Shown here piece after piece: positions 1-5,811 of a DNA stretch of 5,811 bases (position 1 is its first letter; every line of letters begins with the position of its first letter). Source of the stretch: JAAFHN01 sp031421855 (GTDB taxonomy: Bacteria > Pseudomonadota > Gammaproteobacteria > Burkholderiales > Burkholderiaceae_C); contig JANOPN010000065.1 in NCBI GenBank assembly GCA_031421855.1, positions 1-5,811 on the forward strand. The letters run 5' to 3'. The notes below the pieces were generated by a model. It did not search any database and had not been told where the DNA came from. It saw only the letters and a list, made by a program, of their open reading frames with translations. The translations under genes were made by a program, and so were the position numbers.

Positions 1-2704
1 AATCACCACGCAGCAAAACAGGCTGGAGCGCCACGCCGGTGTGGGTTTTGAGCGCCACCACTTGCTCTGGCGTGCCGGCCGCAACAACCCGACCACCGCC
101 GTCGCCTCCCTCTGGGCCAAGGTCGATGATCCAGTCGGCCTCGGCGATCACGTCGAGATCGTGTTCTATGACGATCACGCTGTGGCCGCCACCGACCAAG
201 CGGTGCAGCACCTTGATGAGCCGCTCGACATCGCTCATGTGCAAACCAACTGTGGGTTCGTCCAGCACATATAGCGTGTGCGGTGCCTTTTGACCCCGTT
301 TACCAATGTCGTCGCGGACTTTGCTGAGTTCGGTGACGAGTTTGATGCGCTGTGCCTCGCCGCCAGACAGCGTGGGGCTGGGCTGCCCGAGTGTCAAGTA
401 GCCCAAGCCGACATCTTGCATGAGTTGCAGCGGGTGGGCGATGGCAGGCATGCTCGCAAAGAAACCAACGGCTTCATCGATATCCATGGTGAGCACGTCG
501 CCGATGCTCTTGCCGCGCCATCGCACGGCCAAAGTCTCAGAATTGAACCGCGCGCCATGGCAAAGCTCGCAGCCGACTTGTACGTCGGGCAAAAAACTCA
601 TCTCAATCGTTTTCATGCCACGGCCTTCGCAGCCCGAGCAACGGCCATCACCCGTGTTGAAGCTGAATCGGCCAGCACTGTAGCCGCGCGCTTTGGCCTC
701 CAAGGTTTCGGCAAAAAGCTTGCGTATGAGGTCAAAAAAGCCAATGTAGGTTGCGGGGCAGGATCTTGGCGTTTTGCCAATGGGGGTTTGGTCGACTTCC
801 AGCACGCGGTCAACGGCTTGCCAGCCCTCGACGACTTCGCAACCGCTCCAAGCCTTGAAGGCTGCAGCCCGGTTGGCGGCCTCGCGCCCAATGCCGCGAG
901 CAGTAACGGCCGCAGCCACGTTGGCCAAGAGCACATCGCGCGCAAAGGTCGACTTACCTGAACCCGACACACCGGTGATGGCCACCAGCCGGTGCAAGGG
1001 GATGTCGGCATTCAGGCCGCTGAGGTTGTGCAACTTGGCGGCGCGCACGCCCAACTTGGCAGCAGCATCCTCGACCAAGCGACGCACGCCCAGCGGATGG
1101 CGCATGGCGTTAAGCAGGTACTTGCCCGTGACGGAGTCACTGGCGGCGATCACATCGGCAACTTTGCCCTGCGCAACCACCGTGCCACCACGCTGTCCGG
1201 CGCCTGGGCCGATGTCAATGATGTGGTCGGCACGGCGAATCGTGTCGACATCGTGCTCGACCACAACCAAGGTGTTGCCTTTGTCGCCCAGTTTGGCCAA
1301 TGCGTTGAGCAAAATTTGGTTGTCGCGGGCATGTAGGCCGATGGTGGGCTCGTCCAAAACGTAGCAAACGCCTTGCAAATTGCTGCCAAGCTGCGCAGCA
1401 AGCCGAATCCGCTGAGCCTCGCCACCCGACAAAGTGGGCGCGCCTCGGTCAAGGCTCAAATAGCTCAAACCGACCTCTTGCAAAAACGACAGGCGCGACA
1501 AAATCTCGGGCATCAAATCGCGGGCAATCTCGGCCTCCCGGCCGCTCAATTGCAAGTTGCTGAGGGTGACTGTTAAATCACGCACGCTCAAACGAGCCAA
1601 GTCGGCGATGCCAAACCCGCTAAATCGCACGGCTCGGGCTTGTTTGTTCAGGCGAGAGCCATGACAACCGGCGCAGACTTCACCGCTGAGGTCTTCGATC
1701 TCGGGTTCGGCAAAGCTTTGCTCGCGGCCCTTGTCTTTGTCGTCGATCTGGGTATCGTCCAAGGCCCGGCGCTGCTCGCGCGTGAGCGTGACGCCCGTGC
1801 CCACGCAATCGGGGCACCAGCCGTGCTTGCTGTTGTAAGAGAACATGCGCGGGTCAAGCTCGGCGTAGCTGGTGTCGCAAACCGGGCAAGCGCGCTTGGT
1901 CGAGTAAACACTGAGCGTGCCCACGCCTTTGCCACGCGCTTTGCCCTCGGGGCCCTGCGGCTCGGCAGACCGCATCGCCGCTGGTAAGCCGTCGAGTGAC
2001 GCCAGCACATGCAAAACACCTTTGCCGACATCGAGCACGTGGTTGAGGCGGTCGCGCAAATACGGCTCGGTGTCTGCGCTGACGTGTACGTCAGCCACCG
2101 GTAACTCGATGGTGTGCTCCACAAAACGATCTATTCGGGGGAATCCAGTCGTCGGCAAAAACTCGCCGTCAACGCGCAAATGCGTGTGCCCACGCGGTCG
2201 CGCCCAGTCAGCGAGCTCGGTGTAGACGCCTTTGCGGTTGATCACCAACGGCGCAAGCATGCCGATATGCTGGCCAGCGAACTGGCGCAGGAGCTGCGCG
2301 GTGATGCTCTCAGGCGACTGCGGGCGCACTTCGGCATCGTCTTTGACGCAGTGTTGCACCCCGAGCTTGACAAACAGCAGGCGCAAAAAATGCCACACCT
2401 CGGTGGTGGTACCGACCGTGCTCTTGCGGCCGCCTCGACTCAGGCGCTGCTCAATCGCCACCGTGGGCGGGATGCCGCGAACCGCGTCAACCTCGGGTCG
2501 CCCGGCGGGTTGCACGATGCTGCGTGCATAGGCGTTGAGGCTCTCCAAATAGCGCCGCTGGCCCTCGTTGAACAAAATACCAAAGGCAAGCGTTGATTTG
2601 CCTGAGCCGCTAACGCCCGAGATCACATTGAACTTGCCACGCGGGATGTCGACACTCAATCCCTTGAGGTTGTGCTCGCGGGCGTTGACGATTTCAATGA
2701 CTTG
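1..2704 (-). repeat. UvrA half 2 (residues 1009-1909+ of the tandem protein)
   Basis: This second UvrA unit begins with VIEIVNAREHNLKG, equivalent to the N-terminus of half 1. Its order is: Walker A at 1038-1046; EGQRRYLE at 1055-1062; an unusual SRGGRKSTVGT stretch at 1097-1107; a UvrB-binding-like region at about 1128-1280; an intact zinc module 1 (C1281, C1284, C1305, C1308); a short charged stretch in place of the insertion domain; a CAGC pair at C1352/C1355; signature and Walker B at 1433-1460; Walker A of the fourth ATPase at 1586-1593; an intact zinc module 2 (C1697, C1700, C1720, C1723); and signature and Walker B at 1787-1824. It ends with VIVIEHDLDVI and DLGPEGG, as UvrA C-termini do. 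It is shorter than half 1, mainly because the insertion domain is missing. Confidence 0.95.
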
Positions 2705-5700
2705 CGGCGCGGTAGGAATGGGGCGCGGCACGGCGACGGCGGGCGCGGCGTGCACCTCATAGACTTTGCCAATGGCTTGGTCGTAGTCGCGTAGTGCCTT
2801 GGCTGTGTGGCTCGTCGGGTGGGCTCGCAGCTCGTCTGGCGTGCCCTCGGTCACGACCAAACCACCTCCAGCGCCCCCTTCTGGCCCCAGATCAATCACC
2901 CAATCTGCCGCGCGAATGACGTCCAAGTTGTGCTCAATGATGATGAGCGAATGCCCTGCATCCAACAGCTTGCGAAGCGCCCGCATGAGCTTGGCAATGT
3001 CGTCAAAATGCAAACCGGTGGTGGGTTCGTCAAATAGAAAAAGCCGACCTTTTCGGGCCACAGACTGCGCGCTGACGGTCTTGGACTGCGCTGTTTCGGC
3101 CAAAAACGCGGCCAGTTTCAAGCGCTGCGACTCGCCCCCCGACAGCGTGGGCACAGGCTGGCCCAGTTTCACATAGTCAAGCCCCACATCGACCAGCGGT
3201 TGCAGCACCCGAATCACGTCGCGGTCTTGGGCAAACGCCTGCACCGCCTCGCTGACAGTCAGCGCCAACACGTCGGCCACGCTGAGTTTGCGCAGGCTGT
3301 TGTCCAACATGCGCTCAATGCGAACCTCAAGCACCTCGGGGCGGTAACGCTTGCCGTCGCAATCTGGGCAGCGCAGGTATACGTCGCTCAAAAACTGCAT
3401 CTCGACATGCTCAAAACCCGAACCACCACAGGTCGGGCAACGCCCGTCGCCCGAGTTGAAGCTGAATTTGGACGCCGTGTAGCTGCGTTGACGCGACAGT
3501 GTCGTGCTCGCAAAAATCGCCCGAATGGGGTCCCATGCGCCGGTGTAGCTAACCGGGTTGGATCTAGCCGTTTTCCCCACGGGTGATTGATCAACAAAAA
3601 TCGCCTCGGTCAAATAATCAGCGCCCAAAAGTCGATCGTGCAGACCCGGCGCCTCGGTTGACTTGCCAAAGTGACGAAGCAGCGCGGGCGCCAGAACATC
3701 TTGAATGAGGCTGGACTTGCCCGATCCACTCACGCCCGTCACACAAACCAGTCGCCCAAGCGGAAACGCCACGGACACATTTTGCAAATTGTGCTCACGC
3801 ACGCCCTCAAGCAACAACTTGGGCGTGGACTCGTTCACCAGCCGCCGAATGCCCATGCCAACGTGTTTGCGCGCACCCAAATAGGCACCAGTCAGCGTGT
3901 CGGCATGGCGAAGCGCATCAGGTGGGCCGTCAAACACGATGGCCCCGCCGCGCTCACCCGGCCCAGGACCCATGTCGATCATTCGGTCTGCGGCCAACAT
4001 CACAGCGGGGTCGTGTTCAACCACCACGAGCGTGTTTCCGGCATCACGCAGCCGCTGCATCGCCTCGATGATCCGCCCCATGTCGCGCGGGTGCAAACCG
4101 ATGCTGGGCTCATCGAGCACAAACAAGGTGTTGACCAATGAGGTACCCAGCGCAGTGGTGAGGTTGATGCGCTGCACCTCGCCGCCCGACAAGGTGCGAC
4201 TTTGGCGATCCAGGCTCAAGTAGCCAATGCCTACGTCACACAAATACTGCAACCGGGTGCGAATTTCGCGCAGCAACAGGGCAATCGCCTGCCCCAAAAC
4301 GCCGCTCTCTAATTTGAGGTCATCCACGAATCGACGCAGATCCCAAAGCGGCAATTGCATCAGGTCGTGCAAGTTGAGGCCGGGCAAGCCCCGCAACTGC
4401 TCGGCGCTCCAAGTCACGCCCGCAGGCATGAAGCGCCGCTCGGGCGCGAGTACGGCATCAGCATGCGCTTTGGTGCCCAAACGCCACAGCAGTGACTCGG
4501 TCTGAAGCCGCGCGCCACCGCAGTCCGCGCACGGCGTGTAGCTGCGGTACTTGCTCAACAATACGCGAATGTGCATCTTGTACGACTTGGTCTCCAGGTA
4601 CTCGAAGAATCGCTTCACGCCGTACCAACGCTTGCCCCATTGGCCGTCTTTGTAGTCGGGCTCGCCATGGATCACCCAGTGCTGGTGCTCAGGCGCGAGG
4701 CGGCTCCAAGCGGTATCGCGAGGAATGCCTTTGAGCTCGGTGTGGCGCATCAAATCGGCTTGACACTCAGCCCAGGCGGGTGTTTGAAACACCTTGATCG
4801 CACCTGATCGCAAGGTGAGCTTGTCGTTCGGAATGACAAGCCCATAGTCAACCCCAATGACGCGCCCAAAGCCGCGACAAGTTGGGCAGGCACCAGCAGG
4901 CGAATTGAACGAGAAATGCCCAGGCACAGGCTGGCGATAGCGCAAATCGCTCTCAGGACAATGCAGCCCGGTGGCGTATTTCCAGACCAAAGGCGCTGTT
5001 TGTGCCTCGCCGCCTACCAAGGCGTAGGCGCTCATGCGTCCGCTGCCTTGCCTCAACGCGACCTCGATGGCCTCCATGGCGCGCACCGACTCGACCGTGT
5101 CCATGTTGAACCGATCAGCCACCACATCCAACAACTTGCGTACGCCAGCCAACGTGTTGACTTCGCGCTCGGCTTGCACCTTGGTGAAGCCGCTAACCGA
5201 CAACCACTGCGCCAACTGTTCGGTCGAGGTGTCCGCAGGCAACTCAACCGCGAAAGTGATGACGACTCGCAACCCGACAATGCCCAAGCTCTTGTGGCGT
5301 GCCTGCATGTCCGTCCAAACGCTTTCCACGCTGTCTTGGCGCACGGGCAACCCGGTCTGTTTGTCGTACAAATCACCCGCACGAGCAAACAGAAGCTTGA
5401 AGTGATCGTTCAACTCGGTCATCGTGCCAACAGTCGAGCGACTTGAGCGCACAGGGTTGGTTTGGTCGATGGCAATTGCAGGCGGAACACCATCGACCCG
5501 CTCGACAACCGGCTTGTCCATGCGATCTAAAAACTGCCGCGCATACGCCGAGAACGTCTCCACGTAGCGCCGCTGGCCTTCAGCGAACAAGGTGTCAAAA
5601 ACGAGCGACGACTTACCCGACCCGCTTGGGCCGGTGATGACCGTCATTTCGCCGGTTCGGATGTCGAGGTAAACGCCTTTGAGGTTGTGCTGGCGGGCGC

Positions 5701-5728
5701 CACGTATGCTGATCTGGCCGAGGGTCAT
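1..5728 (-). CDS. uvrA: Double-length (tandem) excinuclease ABC subunit UvrA, 3' end cut by window edge
   Basis: This is the ATP-driven damage-recognition subunit of the cytoplasmic UvrABC nucleotide excision repair system, which finds bulky lesions and loads UvrB. The frame is open for 1909 codons, about twice the usual UvrA length. Four ABC ATPase domains are visible. Walker A motifs start at G33, G665, G1038 and G1586 (G-x-SGSGKS, with K39, K671, K1044, K1592). LSGGE signatures are at 513-517, 862-866, 1433-1437 and 1787-1791. Walker B Asp-Glu pairs are at 539/540, 900/901, 1459/1460 and 1823/1824, and each is followed by an EHD or EHN H-loop. CxxC zinc modules occur in both halves. The ATG at 5728 is chosen because the family N-terminus (ISIRGARQHNLKG) begins at residue 6 and it is the only ATG downstream of the in-frame TAG at 5801-5803. 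An in-frame TTG at 5758 is a weaker option. No good Shine-Dalgarno is visible. The last readable residues (LLRGD) sit where UvrA normally ends. It is probably an accessory UvrA beside a normal one elsewhere (inference). Confidence 0.97.
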   Translation of the reverse strand, partial: MTLGQISIRGARQHNLKGVYLDIRTGEMTVITGPSGSGKSSLVFDTLFAEGQRRYVETFSAYARQFLDRMDKPVVERVDGVPPAIAIDQTNPVRSSRSTVGTMTELNDHFKLLFARAGDLYDKQTGLPVRQDSVESVWTDMQARHKSLGIVGLRVVITFAVELPADTSTEQLAQWLSVSGFTKVQAEREVNTLAGVRKLLDVVADRFNMDTVESVRAMEAIEVALRQGSGRMSAYALVGGEAQTAPLVWKYATGLHCPESDLRYRQPVPGHFSFNSPAGACPTCRGFGRVIGVDYGLVIPNDKLTLRSGAIKVFQTPAWAECQADLMRHTELKGIPRDTAWSRLAPEHQHWVIHGEPDYKDGQWGKRWYGVKRFFEYLETKSYKMHIRVLLSKYRSYTPCADCGGARLQTESLLWRLGTKAHADAVLAPERRFMPAGVTWSAEQLRGLPGLNLHDLMQLPLWDLRRFVDDLKLESGVLGQAIALLLREIRTRLQYLCDVGIGYLSLDRQSRTLSGGEVQRINLTTALGTSLVNTLFVLDEPSIGLHPRDMGRIIEAMQRLRDAGNTLVVVEHDPAVMLAADRMIDMGPGPGERGGAIVFDGPPDALRHADTLTGAYLGARKHVGMGIRRLVNESTPKLLLEGVREHNLQNVSVAFPLGRLVCVTGVSGSGKSSLIQDVLAPALLRHFGKSTEAPGLHDRLLGADYLTEAIFVDQSPVGKTARSNPVSYTGAWDPIRAIFASTTLSRQRSYTASKFSFNSGDGRCPTCGGSGFEHVEMQFLSDVYLRCPDCDGKRYRPEVLEVRIERMLDNSLRKLSVADVLALTVSEAVQAFAQDRDVIRVLQPLVDVGLDYVKLGQPVPTLSGGESQRLKLAAFLAETAQSKTVSAQSVARKGRLFLFDEPTTGLHFDDIAKLMRALRKLLDAGHSLIIIEHNLDVIRAADWVIDLGPEGGAGGGLVVTEGTPDELRAHPTSHTAKALRDYDQAIGKVYEVHAAPAVAVPRPIPTAPQVIEIVNAREHNLKGLSVDIPRGKFNVISGVSGSGKSTLAFGILFNEGQRRYLESLNAYARSIVQPAGRPEVDAVRGIPPTVAIEQRLSRGGRKSTVGTTTEVWHFLRLLFVKLGVQHCVKDDAEVRPQSPESITAQLLRQFAGQHIGMLAPLVINRKGVYTELADWARPRGHTHLRVDGEFLPTTGFPRIDRFVEHTIELPVADVHVSADTEPYLRDRLNHVLDVGKGVLHVLASLDGLPAAMRSAEPQGPEGKARGKGVGTLSVYSTKRACPVCDTSYAELDPRMFSYNSKHGWCPDCVGTGVTLTREQRRALDDTQIDDKDKGREQSFAEPEIEDLSGEVCAGCHGSRLNKQARAVRFSGFGIADLARLSVRDLTVTLSNLQLSGREAEIARDLMPEILSRLSFLQEVGLSYLSLDRGAPTLSGGEAQRIRLAAQLGSNLQGVCYVLDEPTIGLHARDNQILLNALAKLGDKGNTLVVVEHDVDTIRRADHIIDIGPGAGQRGGTVVAQGKVADVIAASDSVTGKYLLNAMRHPLGVRRLVEDAAAKLGVRAAKLHNLSGLNADIPLHRLVAITGVSGSGKSTFARDVLLANVAAAVTARGIGREAANRAAAFKAWSGCEVVEGWQAVDRVLEVDQTPIGKTPRSCPATYIGFFDLIRKLFAETLEAKARGYSAGRFSFNTGDGRCSGCEGRGMKTIEMSFLPDVQVGCELCHGARFNSETLAVRWRGKSIGDVLTMDIDEAVGFFASMPAIAHPLQLMQDVGLGYLTLGQPSPTLSGGEAQRIKLVTELSKVRDDIGKRGQKAPHTLYVLDEPTVGLHMSDVERLIKVLHRLVGGGHSVIVIEHDLDVIAEADWIIDLGPEGGDGGGRVVAAGTPEQVVALKTHTGVALQPVLLRGD
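1889..2347 (-). other. UvrB-binding-like domain of half 2
   Basis: Residues about 1128-1280 sit between the first-ATPase N-terminal segment and zinc module 1, the position of the UvrB-binding domain in UvrA. The stretch LAPLVINRKGVYTEL (1158-1172) matches, from memory, the LLAPIIKERKG-type segment of E. coli UvrA. It is followed by LRVDGEF (1184-1190) and a VSADTEPYLRDRL segment (1216-1228). A Gly/Lys/Glu-rich loop at 1254-1270 precedes the zinc module. Half 1 has a region of similar placement (residues about 123-250) with GFTKVQAE and LDVVADRFN, but it lacks the RKG segment. This suggests that half 2 carries the more canonical UvrB contact surface. Confidence 0.7.
2705..2749 (-). other. Ala/Pro-rich linker joining the two UvrA halves
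   Basis: Residues 994-1008 read AAPAVAVPRPIPTAP. They lie between the last C-terminal element of half 1 and the first beta strand of half 2 (VIEIVNAREHN). The composition is typical of an extended, flexible interdomain tether, with no motif of its own. No stop codon, ribosome binding site or start lies at the junction, so the halves are made as one chain rather than as two coupled genes. A GTG-free, ATG-free junction argues against internal re-initiation here. Confidence 0.75.
4532..4876 (-). other. Insertion-domain region of half 1
   Basis: Residues 285-399 lie between the second CxxC pair of zinc module 1 (C281/C284) and the C400/C403 pair. In structurally characterised UvrA this region holds the mobile insertion domain, which helps contact and select damaged DNA. 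Here it is about 115 residues and rich in Trp, Tyr, Arg and Lys (for example WGKRWYGVKRFFEYL), as expected for a nucleic-acid-contacting region. The equivalent interval in half 2 is only 43 residues, so this is the only full-size insertion domain in the tandem protein. Assignment rests on its position between landmarks, not on an alignment. Confidence 0.7.
4879..4960 (-). other. Degenerate first zinc module of half 1
   Basis: The module reads C257-P-E-S260, then 20 residues, then C281-P-T-C284. Canonical UvrA has CxxC in both places, and half 2 has the complete version (C1281, C1284, 20 residues, C1305, C1308). The conserved FSFNSPAGACPTC core is intact, so the fold is probably kept. However, one of the four zinc ligands is replaced by Ser, or possibly substituted by the neighbouring Asp261 or Glu259. 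Whether zinc still binds cannot be told from sequence. Confidence 0.8.
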
Positions 5729-5757
5729 GTGGTGCTGCCAATGGACGAAAGGCAGCA

Positions 5758-5763
5758 ATTGTA
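5758..5763 (-). promoter_or_regulatory. Possible -10 element of the uvrA promoter
   Basis: The minus strand reads TACAAT, one base from the sigma-70 consensus TATAAT, about 30 bases upstream of the ATG. This would give a short leader of some 20-25 bases. No convincing TTGACA-like -35 is found 16-18 bases further upstream, and there is no extended -10 TGn. The call is weak and rests on one hexamer. Confidence 0.25.
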
Positions 5764-5779
5764 GGAGTCGCCCGCGACT
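5761..5779 (+). repeat. GTAG-headed palindrome, REP-like
   Basis: On the plus strand, GTAG at 5761-5764 is followed by a perfect inverted repeat AGTCGC-CC-GCGACT (5766-5779). The arms are 6 bases with a 2-base spacer. A GTAG head just before a short GC-rich stem is the layout of REP elements recognised by REP-associated tyrosine transposases (RAYT). Only one copy is in the window, and the stem is short with a very tight loop. It could equally be an operator-type palindrome or part of the neighbouring gene's end. It overlaps the possible -10 element. Confidence 0.35.
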
Positions 5780-5811
5780 TAGCGCGGTACGGGGGATTGC
5801 CTACTCAAGCC

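Larger units (their letters stand above)
2750..5728 (-). repeat. UvrA half 1 (residues 1-993 of the tandem protein)
   Basis: This is a complete UvrA-like unit. Its order is: Walker A 33-41 (Pro34 where Leu or Val is usual); the conserved EGQRRYVE and SAYARQFL segment at 50-67; the RSTVGT/TE segment at 97-105; a divergent UvrB-binding-like region at about 123-250; zinc module 1 (C257, S260, C281, C284); a long insertion domain at 285-399; a CADC pair at C400/C403; signature and Walker B of the first ATPase at 513-540; the second Walker A at 665-672; zinc module 2 (C764, C767, C787, C790 with a 19-residue spacer); and signature and Walker B of the second ATPase at 862-901. It is homologous to half 2 throughout. 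The two N-terminal segments look roughly half identical by eye, which suggests an old duplication rather than a recent one. No frameshift or stop was found on reading through it. Confidence 0.95.

Noticed and set aside
278..961. 227-codon open frame on the plus strand
   Set aside because: It lies wholly antisense to the fourth ATPase domain of UvrA, has no recognisable protein family content, and is explained by the G/C third-position bias of the true gene.
774..1364. 196-codon open frame on the plus strand
   Set aside because: It is antisense to conserved UvrA motifs (Walker A at 950-973, Walker B at 1350-1354), and its low-complexity Ser/Pro/Arg/Thr composition is typical of a shadow frame.
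1648..2124. 158-codon open frame on the minus strand in another phase
   Set aside because: It overlaps the UvrA frame through zinc module 1 of half 2. Its Ser/Arg/Ala/Thr-rich translation shows no domain, and the UvrA phase has all the conserved motifs.
2701..2760. Boundary between two separate uvrA genes
   Set aside because: There is no stop, no start codon with ribosome binding site and no gap. The frame reads straight through the linker, so it is one gene.
4916..5446. 176-codon open frame on the plus strand
   Set aside because: It is antisense to half 1 of UvrA. The UvrA frame is strongly conserved across the same bases, and this frame resembles nothing known.
5766..5779. Intrinsic terminator for the upstream neighbour
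   Set aside because: The stem is only 6 bases with a 2-base loop, and no T-run follows on either strand.
5729..5811. LexA (SOS) box upstream of uvrA
   Set aside because: uvrA is often SOS-regulated, so I looked for CTGT-N8-ACAG on both strands. No match is present in the 83 available bases, though a box further upstream cannot be excluded.

Overview
The window is almost filled by one gene on the minus strand. It is a double-length UvrA, the DNA-damage-recognition ATPase of nucleotide excision repair. The reading frame runs without a stop from an ATG at 5728 to the left edge, giving 1909 complete codons. Ordinary UvrA is about 940-970 residues, so this is two complete UvrA units in one polypeptide: residues 1 to about 990, an Ala/Pro-rich linker at about 994-1008, and residues about 1010-1909+. 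All four expected ABC ATPase domains are present, each with Walker A, LSGGE signature, Walker B and H-loop. The sequence ends near the normal UvrA C-terminus, so only a short tail and the stop codon should lie outside the window.

The two halves are clearly paralogous but not equivalent. Half 1 keeps a long insertion domain between its zinc modules, but it has lost one cysteine of its first zinc module (CPES instead of CPxC) and its UvrB-binding-like region is divergent. Half 2 has intact zinc modules and a canonical-looking UvrB-binding region, but the insertion domain is cut down to a short charged stretch. Canonical UvrA works as a homodimer. The simplest reading (inference) is a covalently tethered pseudo-heterodimer in which damage/DNA contact and UvrB contact may be divided between the halves.

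The 83 bases upstream of the start (5729-5811) hold a possible -10 hexamer and a small GTAG-headed palindrome resembling a REP element. There is no clear Shine-Dalgarno and no LexA-type box. The end of the upstream neighbour is not identifiable.

The DNA is moderately GC-rich with G/C-biased third positions. The protein resembles, from memory, the double-length UvrA proteins of Burkholderiales (Betaproteobacteria). That assignment is tentative. Such species usually also carry a normal single-length uvrA, so this is probably the second, accessory UvrA. The long open frames on the plus strand are antisense shadows of this gene.
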